64,000 nt of DNA, taken from the NCBI GenBank assembly GCA_958510825.1, contig OY294050.1, positions 3,635,340 through 3,699,339 of the forward strand, read 5' to 3'. Origin of the DNA: Brachypterus glaber (Eukaryota > Arthropoda > Insecta > Coleoptera > Kateretidae). This document shows, piece by piece, positions 32,176 to 44,539 of the stretch (positions within the stretch are counted from its first letter, which is position 1; each line of letters begins with the position of its first letter). Below the pieces are notes generated by a model, which saw nothing but the letters and a program-made list of their open reading frames with translations, had not been told where the DNA came from and ran no database searches. Position numbers and translations under genes: made by a program.

Positions 32176-33129
32176 AGACTCACCGTTTTGCCATCCTCGT
32201 ACATTTTCTCGCTAAACAGCCGTTTTTCTTCTAACCTAGAAACAAAAAATAACTTTTGTTAAAAGTCAAAAGTAATAAATATTTCTACTTCTTCCATCTA
32301 AATGTATTTTCTTTGTAAATGGACCCAATTAGAATTCATTTATGTGATATATGGGCGCTTAACTATCAATGTATGGTAGAGGGCTGGGATAGTTCATAAA
32401 AGCAAACGATTATTAAGGTCCATTTCACGGGTGCTAATGCCCCTAAAATGGCCAACATGGCGTTCGCAGTTCCATCAAGGTGAGAGTCGTTGGAATTGCT
32501 ATTGTGGTCAGTGGTTGTAACTACAGTGTATACACTGCAAAAATACTACTATCAAAAAAACAATCAACTCGGTTTTTATCAGGGTTGTGATATAGACTTT
32601 ATTAATGTTTTATAACAAACCTAAAATGAATTGAATTGGATTGAATTGAATTGATTTGTCCGTTTTGTAGTGGTGATTTATAGGATTTCAAAAACTAGGC
32701 CTCCACAATCTTTAATATCTAAGAGACAATAATATGATAAGGTCATTAAAAGAAAATTCATCTAAATGTCTTTTGTCGTGTGCTTTTTAACTTAAATTAA
32801 AAACGTGTGCAAGTTGAGGAGCAACGTTGTTTTTTGTGACATTTCTAACACGATGCTAAAATGTCGCAAACTTTACGTGTTGCAGTCCATAAGAAAAGGG
32901 GCCTATTTAAAGGTAATAGTTTAGAAGATTTTTTCTTAAATTCTGATATTTTTAGCGTAAACGAAACGAAGCGTTAACTAAAAAAAATTAATTTAATATT
33001 AAGCGAAAATAAATGTAAACTAGACCCTGGTTTTCTCAGGTTCTTAGTACCATAGATGCTAAACACAGCCGGGCGACGTGGTACCTGCCCTACAAGCACG
33101 AGTGTCATCACAAGGTGGTGCCAAATCTT
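32176..33129. other. Spacer, nothing recognised
   Basis: There is a mildly GC-richer patch at 32400-32530 without a recognisable frame. A small GAATTGAATTGATTTG-type simple repeat lies at 32630-32655. Confidence 0.4.
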
Positions 33130-33540
33130 CGTCAAAAAACATCCTAGACAAAAAATTCTTGAATACAAATGTGTCTCATGTCACGATTTTTGTTAACACG
33201 ATAACTCAAGAACGAATAATCCAATCGACTTAAAATTTTCAGGAAAAATTAAGTTCCATGGGCGGAGGATTTTTCTTATTTTTCAAAGTAATTCCCCCAA
33301 AAACAAAAACGTTATGGGGGGTTAAAGGGTTACTATTACACATAATTTTATTTTACATCGAAATAAAATATGAAAATCGAAAAAAGCTGAAAGAAAATTC
33401 CGATTAACGTAAATTTATGATAAAAAATACTTTTAGGATCAATTATTATTAAATCCAAGTACCTGAGAAAATGCAATATACCATTTACTTTGGAATGCGT
33501 AGCATAATGCCACAATCATTAAGTATCTTCACGGCTTGTT
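33130..33540 (-). repeat. Family-Y repeat, inverse copy without the tetranucleotide tract
   Basis: Shares CCTAGACAAAAAATTCTTG, GTTAACACGATAACTCAAG, GTTATGGGGGGTTAAA and TGGAATGCGTAGCA with 55860-56215. Confidence 0.7.
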
Positions 33541-33785
33541 TTATTTTATTTTTTGCAAATTGTGTCTTTTTCTGATGTACGAATAATTTTAATAGAGCCC
33601 ATTACGAGTTTATTCTGACGGAAACTCGATGTAAAGCAATAAAACTTTTATTATATGTAATATATTTTTATAATTAATATATTCAAAAGTTCCGAGAAAA
33701 CTCGTACATTTAATTAAAACTAAATTTAAAAAATTTAAATCGTAAAAATGTGATGCGCTATTTAAAATTACCAATTTAACCTTAA

Positions 33786-35198
33786 TTAGTGTGAAATATG
33801 AAGTAAAGGGTTTTACACAGCTCGACATTATTAATGGAGATTTCTCCCGTTAGATTAGACAGGGACAAAAGTTCTACCCAAAAAGGATAAAAGACATACA
33901 TACACTCCCACTTCCACCCAACCAAACAAACTCTGTATTTGTTCTTTGTTGAACAAATACAATATTTACTTGGCCGGGCGAAAAGTGTAACTATATTATT
34001 TTTATTAAAGAAATTACTGGCGCCATCTAAATTTAAGTAGAATTATCTTATTCCACAGATTCACATTAGCTATGTTCGTTCGTGCCGCTCAGTGCTACAC
34101 TTTCCGGCCAACCAAATAAATACTGTATTTGTTGTATGAAAAACAAATACAGTATTTATTTGGTTGGCTGGAAAGTGTAGCACAAATGAGATAGAGATAG
34201 GGTAGACGTCTTTTGTTTCATAATTCTAGTTGTAGAGAGCTCCATTAGTGTGAATTATTAAGTAAAGGGTTTTACACAGCTCGACATTATTAATGGAGAT
34301 TTCTCCCGTTAGATTAGACAGGGACAAAAGTTCTACCCAAAAAGGATAAAAGACATACACTCCCACTTCCACCCAACCAAACAAACTCTGTATTTTTTCT
34401 TTGTTGAACAAATACAATATTTACTTGGCCGGGCGAAAAGTGTTTTATTAAAGAAATTACTGGCGCCATCTAAATTTTAGTAGAATTATCTTATTCTACA
34501 GATCCACATTAGCTATGTTCGTTCGTGCCGCTCAGTGCTACACTTTCCGGCCAACCAAATAAATACTGTATTTGTTGTATGAAAAACAAATACAGTATTT
34601 ATTTGGTTGGCTGGAAAGTGTACCACAAATGAGATAGAGATAGGGTAGACGTCTTTTGTTTCATAATTCTAGTTGTAGAGAGCTCCATTAGTGTGAAATA
34701 TTAAGTAAAGGGTTTTACACAGCTCGACATTATTAATGGAGATTTCTCCCGTTAGATTAGACAGGGACAAAAGTTCTACCCGAAAAGGATAGAAGACATA
34801 AATACACTCCCACTTCCACCCAACCAAACAAATTCTGTATTTGTTCTTTGTTGAACAAATACAATATTTACTTGGCCGGGCGAAAAGTGTAACTATATTA
34901 TTTTTATTAAAGAAATTACTGGCGCCATCTAAATTTTAGTAGAATTATCTTATTCTACAGATTCACATTAGCTATGTTCGTTCGTGCCGCTCAGTGCTAC
35001 ACTTTCCGGCCAACCAAATAAATACTGTATTTGTTGTATGAAAAACAAATACAGTATTTATTTGGTTGGCTGGAAAGTGTACCACAAATGAGATAGAGAT
35101 AGGGTAGACGTCTTTTGTTTCATAATTCTAGTTGTAGAGAGCTCCATTAGTGTGAAATATTAAGTAAAGGGTTTTACACAGCTCGACATTATTAATTG
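33786..35198 (+). repeat. Tandem array of ~0.45-kb two-hairpin modules (3 units plus partial ends)
   Basis: GGAGATTTCTCCCGTTAGAT recurs at 33836, 34295 and 34738. The spacings are 459 and 443 bp; the second unit lacks about 14 bp near 34440. Each unit ends at AGCTCCATTAGTGTGAA and the array breaks off at 35198. Each unit holds two palindromes: one from CACTCCCACTTCCACC to GGGCGAAAAGTGT, and one nearly perfect from CTACACTTTCCGGCCAACC to GGTTGGCTGGAAAGTGTA. A short minus frame recurs in each unit but is not conserved as a protein in the copy at 8.5 kb. Other copies are 8454-8865 (-) and 55018-55436 (+). Confidence 0.9.
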
Positions 35199-37199
35199 AG
35201 GTAATAAATATGAGTATAGTTAAGCGTCTAATTAACAAGTATGTATAATATTTAATATAGGTATCTTAAGGAATTTAATATATTAAATACCAAAATTTAG
35301 GATTAATTACAAAGATGATATTTATTGCAGAATGTAAGATTAACGGTTAAAGAAATGAAATAAAAATAACTGTATAGACGCGCCTTCGCCATATTTACAA
35401 AAAACAATAAGTGAAGGTTATAAGTATATTCGCACCGAGTACGTGAACCTAGTTTTTAGTGCACGAGAGTGTTTTTTTTACGAGTTGCAGCCGAGTAAAA
35501 AAAGCACCCGATGTGCACTGAAATGGTTTGCGTCCACTAACTAGGTCGTAAGATAAAGAAATTAATTTTATATACAGGGTGGCCTGTGCTAAACTTTGTG
35601 TATAATAAGACTTCCTGTTTTTTTTTATTACTGTATTACAAAGATTTAAAAATGGTATCATTTTTTTTGTCCGACTCTATTATCTGAATTTGTCTAGATA
35701 TAGCCTGAATGAATAAGTCTGGGCCACCCTGTAGATATATTTTTTCCCATTTAAGCCGAATTTTTGTCGTGTAACCGCAAGAAACTGGGTTAAAGGAGTA
35801 TGTTTTTTGTTTTTCTTTTAACCCATCAGTTAAACAGAGATTAAAATACATATTACCCTAACCCGGTTACTGGAGGTTTCAAAAAAGTACATTATGTGTA
35901 ACAGAAATTTAAATAAGATTGAAGTATAATATGAAAAACCTTTTTGTTCAAAATATAACCTATTTTTTAGTGCAAGAAAGTGCAGTCCCAATGAACATAC
36001 CTCGGTATATGGGTAAAACCATTAAATGACATAAATTAATTACGCTGATAAGCTCGTTTTATAAAATTTACTCCAGTCATTTAATTTGTCGCTCAGTTTT
36101 ATGTGATATATTGTCCCATATATGCAACATTCATGTCAGAAATAGGTTAGACATTTTTAAGGGGTTATTCACATCAGAATAATATCAAAAAAGCTTTCAG
36201 GGAGAATGACTACAGATAACTTGATTAAAGTATAACCATCATCAGGTTTTAAGTCCTAAGATTGGTTTAAGGTGGCTCTGCATCCTACCCTATCCCTCGC
36301 CAACTCTTTTGATTTTCTATTCAAAAAACACCGGGCGCGACCTCTAAATATTTTTTAAAAAATCTAAAAAAAAATCAGGGTTTTTCTTTCCCCTAAAGGA
36401 ACAATTTTGAGGGGTGGCACCCAAACAATTCCGTAAGTCCTGGGTACCCTAATACCTACCCTACCGTAGATTCCTACCCCTCATCCATGCATCAACAGGG
36501 ACGATGGATGCAGCCGGAATCTAGCTAGATGGAAGAGATATCACACAGTGTGTGACACACACCAAATGTAAGTGCTTTTTAGCTTTTCCTTCATTAGTAC
36601 ACCCGCAAATTATTCATCCGCTTTCCACCCTAAAGAGTTGCTGAAAATAAAAATATAATTCTGGTAGCGTCTTTTGGAAAGATATAACTTTTTTTAAAAG
36701 TATATTCGCACCTATGTTCCTTGGAAGGTTTTTCATATTTTTTTATGTAGAATCACCCCTTAAAGTTTGTATAGTTACGTCTTTTCTAGATCGATTTACG
36801 GTACCTACCTACCTACTTTGAAATTTACTCATATCATGCAAATCTTCTGATTGATTAAACGGTAATACGTACAGTTCCTGTTCCACATATTGATTCTGTC
36901 GTTTTATCATGATCATGGTCATATTTTTATATTAGTCAAAATAATATCACAAAGTTCTTGGATTAAACAGAAATAAAATAAATACCTAACAGAAAAAAAA
37001 TTATATTGTTTTATTGAAAGAAAAAGCAAAAGTACACACAGAGAAAACTGATTTGATCTTGGAGGTAAACGATTAGGGGTCAGGGGGTAATAATTAGGTA
37101 AAAATTCTATTTTCAGCGTTTTTTGGTTATAATTAGGTTATTTGATACAGAATTTTAAAAATTTATTGCTTAAGTTAATAGTATATTAAAATACTAGTT
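35199..37199. other. Spacer with small repeats
   Basis: 35448-35546 is an imperfect hairpin with TTTTTAGTGCAC/GTGCACTGAAA arms and CCTAG/CTAGG ends. TATACAGGGTGG at 35572 is a typical arthropod repeat word. 36720-36790 copies the 2805-2880 repeat. No gene is recognised. Confidence 0.45.
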
Positions 37200-37700
37200 T
37201 CATAACATACGTACTCGCCGCAAGCGGCTCGTTTTCTAAACTTGTACTCGTGCGCTAAAAACTTGTTATGAAACGAGTGTTTTATACAATTTTTTCTATT
37301 TTGCTCTAAAATTTAAAAAAACTTACATTTAAATTGATGAGTGATTTAGGGATTTTTGTTTTGGATTGGCATTACAGTTTACACCATGTTTAAAATTCTA
37401 AGAACAAATGATATTTTGATATATTTTATAGTCATCTCTTCACTTTTTTACTGCAATTAACCAAGACACAATTTTTACATGGTAAAAATAACCTAAACAC
37501 AAAATTTTGTAGAAAATTCAACTTTAAAGCGACATTGACATTTGCACGGAAAACGTCAAGCGATATGCCAGGTCTGTTGCCAACCCAAAGGAACAAAAAG
37601 TACAGACCTCTTATGGGCCTATAAAAACACGCAAAATGCCTGTGATTATGAGCTTATAAGAGTCGCAAAATAGAAAAAGATTTTTTTGAATTGCTCAAAA
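37200..37700 (+). repeat. Dispersed ~0.5-kb repeat (family Z)
   Basis: From GTTTCATAACATACG and CGCCGCAAGCGGCTCG through CATTACAGTTTACACCATG, AACTTTAAAGCGACATTG, GTCTGTTGCCAAC and CTTATGGGCCTATAA to CGCAAAATAG. The inverse copy at 53054-53580 is collinear. There is no coding frame in common. Confidence 0.8.
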
Positions 37701-38300
37701 AATGTCAAAAACAATTTTTTCCCAAAATATATTGTTTCCCAGATATTGGCGATTAAAGCAGTAAAATGTTTTTTAGCATAACTTCCTTATTATCCAATTT
37801 CAAAAAATTATATTTCAAATAAAAGGTCTTTTCAAGCCCTATAAAAAAAGTTATAAACAATTTTTTGTTAGAATATAACATTTTGGACATACAGACTTTC
37901 AAACTTTAATTAATCTTGAAAGGCCCACCCGGTATAAATCTCTTTTTTTCACAGTAATATTAAATGTCTTAATTGATATTTTATGTAACTTATGCAAATT
38001 GGAAGGTACAAAATTTCCAAAATTAGCATAAATAGCTGATTTAATATTCCACTTTTTTCCCTGTTCGGTTGGAACCCCTGGTAAATAGTCTCGAGTTAAA
38101 AAAAAAAGGCAATAAGAAAACAATTGAATATTCATAGGAATTTGCAGGAAAATTATAACTCAATTTGTGTCTTAATGATGAAAGAATCAGCATACCTTAG
38201 TCTTTGCTTTTTTTACAAACTAGCTTTCCTTTTTTTTTAATATTTTTTAGTTAAAAAAAAAATGGAAAGTTTATAAAGAGTTCACAGTGATTAAATAGGA
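37701..38300. other. AT-rich stretch, nothing recognised
   Basis: 37740-37900 contains sequence words also seen near 20040-20200 (TTATAACATTTT; CGATTAAAGCAGTAAAA and its inverse), probably a further diverged repeat. Confidence 0.4.
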
Positions 38301-38405
38301 ATGGCAGAGTCTTTTGTAATGTGGTACTATAGAAGAACATCAAAGATAAATTGGTCAGATAGAGTTACAAACTGGAGCGCATCGGAGAGAATTAAGGAAA
38401 AGCGT
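38301..38405 (+). pseudogene. Reverse-transcriptase tail remnant (RTE-like)
   Basis: The frame reads AESFVMWYYRRTSKINWSDR then VTNWSASERIKEKRI. The pattern E(x)FxMWxYRRxLxIxWxDRVTN is common near the C-terminus of endonuclease-reverse transcriptase LINE proteins. Only ~35 residues match and the frame then drifts, so it is a small relic. Confidence 0.55.
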
Positions 38406-38608
38406 ATCAGAGGTCCCAGAAAAAAAAGTTGTTTGTTGTTGTATTCTATGCAATATATAGTGGTTGGCGCATATACAACTATTTATTGTTGTATTTTATA
38501 ACCTAGTTACGTTATTAATTACGATAGTGCTCTATCTGTGTAAAAACAAACCACTTTAATCTCTTAATTGAGGGGAAGCTTAGTAAAGCTTAGTAAAGAG
38601 AGAACTTT

Positions 38609-38875
38609 TACATGTTTGTTTAACCTCGTACTATTCTACTTAATTAAGCATCCCCTAACTCCAGGACTTGTGTGGGCTAGTAGTAGAGGGAACCACCAGC
38701 TTATACTGATTTTCGAACCAGTTTATAGAGAGTGTTCGCTTCACTTAAGCCTTCGCCAAATTTCAATTATTAATTAACTGAAAAAGGCAAATCGGCGCCA
38801 GTGAAAATCGAACTCACGCTAGTTGTAGTAGACTTGTCATGTCCAGACGCGGTAGACCACTACACCAATCCTCCT
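38609..38875 (-). mobile_element. tRNA-derived SINE with head (minus strand)
   Basis: Minus-strand order: GGAGGATTGGTGTAGTGG (A box), GTGAGTTCGATTTTC (B box, closer to the GGTTCGANTCC consensus than the 14-kb copy), GGCGCCGATTTGCC, then the body to GTACGAGGTTAAACAAAC. The terminal TGTAA repeats seen in the other copies are reduced to CATG here. Confidence 0.85.
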
Positions 38876-39239
38876 ATAAAACTAATGTTAGTTTTTGAAT
38901 AATCCGTGTAAAGAAAGGGCTTGCCGGCTAGTATGCTATAAAAATACAAAAAGTATGCGCAAAGTAATTAAACAAAAAATAAGTATTTGTAATTCTGGAG
39001 TAAACTCACCCGATAATAACCTCCTGATAAAATGGCTAATTCCTGATTCCAGTCCGTTAGCTCAGATAGCAGGAATGTTAATTAATTTAAAACTGGTAAG
39101 ATGCAATAAAGTTTTCCGTGCCGTAATAAAACTTCTCGGGCTCGAACGCGTAAAATTTAATGAAACACAAAATTTTACTATTCGGGATTAGAAGATTTTC
39201 CACTTTGTCACGCCGGTCATAACTTTATATAAGTTATTA
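38876..39239 (+). other. 98-codon open frame, unrecognised
   Basis: A plus-strand frame at 38895-39191 has locally mixed composition and starts right after the SINE. I recognise no domain. It may be a further retroelement relic or chance. Confidence 0.25.
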
Positions 39240-39680
39240 GCCGTGGCTAAATTTTACACAAATACTATAAAAAGAATAAAATTAAATCTAAAAAAAATAC
39301 TGCTGCCAACCAGATATTTTCCCCTATAGGCTTAGGTTCATTAAAATCAAAAACAAAACAAAAATTAAAAAAAGTTTATTTTTTCGTAAAATGAAAAATA
39401 AATAAAAAAAAAGTTTTTGAAAAAAATTGTTTTTACTCCATTTTACGCCTTTACCCCAACTCGATTTTTACGAAAAACAATATTAGCCTAGAACTTTGGA
39501 TAATCAACCTGTGGTCCAAATTTGAAGTCTTTAGCCCGAAGCGTTCTTGAGTTATCGTGGTCACAAATTTCCCGGACACAGACCGACAGACAGAATTTTT
39601 TTTGACGGAAATCTTATTTTTTGGATATAAAAAGTCCAGAAACGTAAAAAGAAGCAATAAAAGTTTTTTGAATTTGCTGC
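39240..39680 (-). repeat. Dispersed repeat with CCGACAGACAGA tract
   Basis: The inverse of 19185-19450. Plus-strand words: TTTTCCCCTATAGGCTTAGG, GATAATCAACCTGTGG, CGAAGCGTTCTTGAGTTATC, then the tract. Confidence 0.7.
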
Positions 39681-39899
39681 TGCTTGCTTTGGGGAAAGTA
39701 AAACTAGTTTTAATCAAATGGCAGAGAAAAGTTTTAAGTCAAAACATAAATTTTCTTGATTTTTAGATTTATACTCTAAAAAACAGAAACTCTACACGAA
39801 ATTATGCAGAATATAAAGAGTTATGCCTTTATGGCTATTTTGAGGTAATATAACTTTTTTTTTGTAAAGGGTTTCTCATTTTTTTTATCAAAGTAACAA

Positions 39900-39980
39900 A
39901 ATACTTGTACAAGTATATAAAGTATCAGTATCAAAGTAACTTGTACACTTGTACAAGTATATAAAGTATTAGTTACAAAA
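39900..39980 (+). repeat. Two-copy direct repeat
   Basis: CTTGTACAAGTATATAAAGT occurs at 39904 and about 50 bp later, each with its own CTTGTACAAG palindrome. Confidence 0.75.
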
Positions 39981-40894
39981 ATAATTATGCTTTGATGTAA
40001 GAGAATTTGGCGCTAGGATCAAATACTGAGTAGGTTGTTTTAAATCACAAGCTACTTGTCGGAAAAGCTAGAGCACTGGATGCATGCTTAGGGTGGATAG
40101 AGAGTTTACACACTAAACAAAACACTTAAACTACCCACCTACCCTACAAACCTACCTATCTAATGCTCTAGGAAAACCCAATCGGCAAGGGAATATAGCA
40201 TTTATATAGTAGACGCCAGAGATATAGTAGAATTTGTACATTTGAAATAGACAGAAGCGTAATTAAATTTTACTATATTAAGTACGTAGCAGACGTAGTA
40301 GATGTAGTAGAACGAAATTTCTTATATTTTTGGCGTCCATTGTTATAGTAGACGCCGAAAATATACTAGTATAATACTAAGAATTGGTAATTTCTTTGGA
40401 ACAAGTACGAGGATTTTTACTAAAATAAATTTCATTGGCCCTAAAAGCAAAAAATGGTAAAACAATCATTTTTCCCTAAAATACCTCTTTTTAGTGTAGT
40501 TTTTAAGCATTATATGACAACCCTACGTATTTATAAATATTAATAATGTCTGATGTCCTCTTAAAGAAAAATGAATTTTGAAAGTTGATAAAAAGAAAAT
40601 ATTACAATAATTTTAATACAATTCTTCATGTTGTTTAAAAAAAAAAAAAAACATGAAACATTTACCTTTATGTTAAAAAAAGACATTTACGAAATATTTT
40701 TGCTTTAAGGAAAGAGTTCTCGAGTTATTAATAATTTATGAAAAACATTTGACAGCGCGTGGCCTACTGTTTCTTGTTAAATTATTTATTATGAACGAAA
40801 ACTTGAAATCCCTAAGGACCTCAATAACGGAATTCAGAGATAAAAGGATGAAATTTGTAAGATAATAATGTCAAGCGACAAAATTTCCCTCATG
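39981..40894. other. Spacer, nothing recognised
   Basis: 40200-40375 holds a loose inverted/direct set of TATAGTAGACGCC words. No gene is seen. Confidence 0.4.
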
Positions 40895-41456
40895 TACAGT
40901 ACGGTCCAGAAGTCTCCCCCCCCCCTCCTAACTTTTGAACGAGTCGAGGTATCGACTTAAAATTTGGAACTTAAAAATAAGACCGCTATATCTATCTTTT
41001 TGCTGATATTTAATATTATCCGCCCCTAAAATGTGGGCAGGGGGCATGAAGGGGTATTTTTTTAAGAAAAATGGGGCCGTATGACATGATATTAAAGCTA
41101 ATAAAACTCTCTATTTGACAAATATATTTTTTATTTTTTTATACATATTTTTCTCGGGTTGAAAAAAGGTATTTTCATCAAAATTTCTGTAAAAAAAATA
41201 TTTTTTTTTTTGAAAAATTATTAATTTTATGATGCAAAAACGTGAATTTGACTTTTAAACTAATTTTAGCGACACGGCACGGTCCCCTTTGTATTAAAAA
41301 AATCCCTCAGTGCACCCTGCCCACAATTTTAGTGCTAAAAATATATGCATAAAGATAGCTTTTAAAAGTTGTCTTATTTACGAGTTTAAAATTTAAAGTC
41401 TATATCTTAACTAGTTCAAAAGTAAAAAGAGGGGATAACTTTTGGACCGCACTGTA
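40895..41456. mobile_element. Tc1/mariner-like non-autonomous element, 560 bp
   Basis: TA dinucleotides flank CAGTACGGTCCAGAAGT and the inverse of CAGTGCGGTCCAAAAGT. The TACAGT...CAAAAGT style of end with a TA target is characteristic of Tc1/mariner. The inverted arms extend about 110 bp (ACTTTTGAACGAGT...AATAAGACCGC against ACTTTTGAACTAGT...AATAAGACAAC). No transposase frame is present. Confidence 0.75.
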
Positions 41457-42175
41457 TGTGACTCATATAATGGAGGACACTCGAAAATCACATTTTTAAT
41501 TCGAAATATTATGATTTTACAATCCATTAGTTTTAACTACGATTATCTCCCAGATTATAGGCTAATAGGATATCAACATTATTAAATTTGAACAATGAAA
41601 AAAAAAAACGTTTTGATATATCATCCCATTTTAATGAATACCTGGTTAATCCTCTGGGTTTTAGTATAAAATGAAATGGCAACAGGGAATACAGTCCTTA
41701 TTTTGTTAGAAAAACTAGCACGCAGAGACACCTCTACTAAAAGTTATAAAGCTTTTAAAAATGCTTTTTAGATTTATATTTTGAGAGGAAAATTAATTTC
41801 CATCTAAAAAGCTACGTTTCCCTTAGACTCGCGCCATCTAGAGACTGGAAAAGTCAAGTCCCCAATAACAGTGGTAACATGAAATATCTAAGGCTAAAGT
41901 ATTGATTTTCCCGGGAAAATTCGAAAGAAAAACATTTTCCACTTTTTTAGCCTGGGAAAAAATAAAATAGGTGGCGACACATACAAAATTTCGGAAAATA
42001 ATAACTTAACTAGCCAACCTACACATGGGGAAACATTGCGAATATGATTTATTTATTTATTTATCTATTGCAGAAATAATACAGTCATAAATACAATTAT
42101 AAATACAATGATTACAAGAAATTATTATTTTCATTTCATTATTTTCTTCCTGCTGTATTTTGTTAGTCCTTAAAG
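41457..42175. other. Spacer, nothing recognised
   Basis: Only an ATTTATTTATTTAT simple repeat near 42047-42065 is seen. Confidence 0.4.
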
Positions 42176-42962
42176 TAGGGGAAGTCGGGGTTAACTGGGC
42201 CGCTTTTTTTCATATCGAGTTTTTGAAAAACCTCTAAACAATTTTCAAATATTTTCTATAGCCAAAGGTAGTACTTCAGACAAATATTATTTATATAAAA
42301 AAAGTTAGTAACGATAAACCAGTTAGCCCCGCTGGACCAGTTAATCCCATAGGCAGGGTTAACTCGACCACTACTCAGGGTTAACACTAACAAAATTGTA
42401 TTGTATTGTAATTATTGTGAATAAAAACGATTTGATATCAAATAAAATTTAATTCTAACATAAAAATAGACAACATAATATGTTAAATATTAGATATATC
42501 TCAGGGTAAACTGGTCCGGGGTTAACTGTACATGGCCCAGTAAACCCCGAACTAATTAATATTGGCACAAATGGTCCAGTTAACCCCGAACCAATGAATT
42601 AAATCATAAAATGTTAATACTTAACAAGATATTAGAAGGCGGCAAGTATGCAGAATAATTAACAAAATACTCAGTATATTAGGTAAAATATTAGTCTGGA
42701 TCCTCCTATTAATAATAAAGTATTAATTAAAAAATAAAAGCTAAGGTAAATGCCTACTTTTCATCGAAAAAATTAACTTTCTTTACTAGAACTTACACGT
42801 TGACCACACGGTCCGTCATAATACTTTAAACAATAATACTAACTAAATATCACTAGAATTTGCTTTAAGGCTCCAATACTAATAATATAAATAATAAAAA
42901 AGGTTGATAAAATCTAGGTGGACCAGTTAACCCTGTAACCCAGTTAACCCCGACTTCCCCTA
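42176..42962. mobile_element. 783-bp TA-flanked element with internal GTTAACTGG repeats
   Basis: TA flanks GGGGAAGTCGGGGTTAACTG on the left and its inverse (CAGTTAACCCCGACTTCCCC) on the right. The GTTAACTGG/CCAGTTAAC word or close variants recur several times inside, in both orientations (for example near 42325, 42480, 42510, 42590 and 42920). Such sub-terminal arrays are often transposase binding sites. The superfamily is not assigned, and there is no long frame. Confidence 0.75.
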
Positions 42963-42974
42963 CATTTATATTAA

Positions 42975-43095
42975 GCAATTTCCAAATCTACAGGTTCTGT
43001 TTCCTGTTCTTCTGAGGTGCTAGAAGCCTCAAAAAGGTAGTGAAATGAGGCACCCTAAAAATCTATTTTTCAACTTACAGAGTCAACATACATTA
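42975..43095 (+). repeat. Family-J fragment
   Basis: Contains AAATCTACAGGTTCTG, GTGCTAGAAGCCTC and AGGTAGTGAAATGAGGC. Confidence 0.6.
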
Positions 43096-43339
43096 CATTT
43101 ATTACATTCACACTGTAAAAAATAAACTAAACTAAACTAAACTATGTACAATTGTACTTTAATTTTGGTTAAAAACACGCAAAATGTCATGTCCGTCCTT
43201 AAATATTAAAGTACGTGAGTTTAGAACTAGTGTTTTTAACAAAAATTAAAGTAAAATTGTATAGGATCATAACTTCCTATCCGTTTGTAACTGAATATTG
43301 CAGGACAACATGTAAGTTGACTGAGAATTTTTTATATTC
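43096..43339. other. Spacer, possible small element
   Basis: ACAATTGTACTTTAATTTTGG near 43148 and the near-inverse AAAATTAAAGTAAAATTGTA near 43242 form an imperfect palindrome of about 115 bp with inner AAACACG/GTGTTTT words. Confidence 0.45.
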
Positions 43340-43640
43340 CTTATATACCAGTTTTGACGAAAATATTTAAAATATTTCAAAAAAATTACCCCCTCACCCC
43401 TGCGGGGGTTGAGATTTTATTCCCCATTTGCCCCCCTTGCCGCACCCCAATGTTTACCAAAAACAATCCCGAGCGAGAACTTTTGGTAAGATACCTGTAT
43501 GCCAAATTTCAAGTCTCTAGCTTAAAGCGTTCTTAAGTTATAGTGCTTACAAGATTTTCCGGACAGAACGATCGACTGACCGATCGACAATCTTTTTTTT
43601 TGCTTGAATACATTGCTCCGAAATTTAGAAAATTTTCAAA
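43340..43640 (+). repeat. Family-X repeat
   Basis: Order: CCCCTCACCCCTGCGGGGG, CCGCACCCCAATGTTTACC, AATCCCGAGCGAGAACTTT, TGCCAAATTTCAAGTCTC, GCGTTCTTAAGTTATAGTG, CGGACAGAACGATCGAC. It is nearly the same as 44540-44945. Confidence 0.75.
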
Positions 43641-44222
43641 ATGGGAAAGCAAAATGGAAAATATTTAATTTAATAGTAAGTATTAAATATTCAAGTACAG
43701 ATTTCAAGTGGAAGTCTTAAAAAAAAACCGTGGAAAACGGCGGAAAATTACAGTAAATCCTCAAAAGATAAAAGGTATAAGCTGCTGTCATACTTTTTAA
43801 GCCGACTGAAGTGGGTGCACTTTTAAGGAGTATCAACCCAAGTATACGCCGTTAGATGAAAAAAAATAATGACAAAAATGTTTCATTGTTAAAAGACAAA
43901 TACCCTAAACACCACTTGTTCTATTAATAGTCTGTTTTCATTTAACAGAATACTTAAAAAGAATAAAAAATGTGAAAGAAAGGAGAAAGGTAAAAATTAC
44001 TGCAACTAATAAAAGAATACTATATTGGTATACTTACTACAACAAAAATAACAAAATTAAAAATCGAGAAAAAATCGAAAAAAATGTTTCACAAAGAAAC
44101 TTCCAGATTTTCCCAGTTATTATTTATGACAGAGTACTGCAGTCCTAAATTAATTTTAAGTTTCAAAGAATGATTAAAGCAAACAGCCAGTGGATATGGT
44201 AGAATGGGTTAAGAAAATTTAT
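43641..44222. other. AT-rich stretch, nothing recognised
   Basis: No repeats or coding sequence seen. Confidence 0.4.
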
Positions 44223-44488
44223 ACACAGAAAAAAAGGATTCTTTGAACCAAGGACACGTGCCTTTCGATATGTTCAAAGCCATATTCTGTTGTTTCAAGG
44301 CTATTCATTTTTTGAACTAAAGTCAATGTCCTTGAATAAAGAGCGCCGATCTTCATTCAAAAACCCGTGCTCTTCATTCAAGGACATTGAATTTGATTCA
44401 AATCAATGCTAGCGTTGAAACAAGAGTAGAGCTTTGAACATATCGAAAGACACGTGTCCTTGGTTCAAGGAATCCATTTTTTCTGTGT
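44223..44488. mobile_element. Family-A foldback MITE, single-arm copy
   Basis: The ends are ACACAGAAAAAAAGGATTC and the inverse of ACACAGAAAAAATGGATTC. The arms of ~120 bp are more diverged from each other than in the 313-707 copy, so this insertion looks older. Confidence 0.85.
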
Positions 44489-44539
44489 TTGATTTTGCTG
44501 TTGATGGTTATGAATAGCTTAGACCAAAGGCATATCCAG

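Noticed and set aside
33786..35198. CRISPR-like array
   Set aside because: Units are 0.45 kb with internal palindromes and no short repeat-spacer pattern, in a eukaryotic setting.
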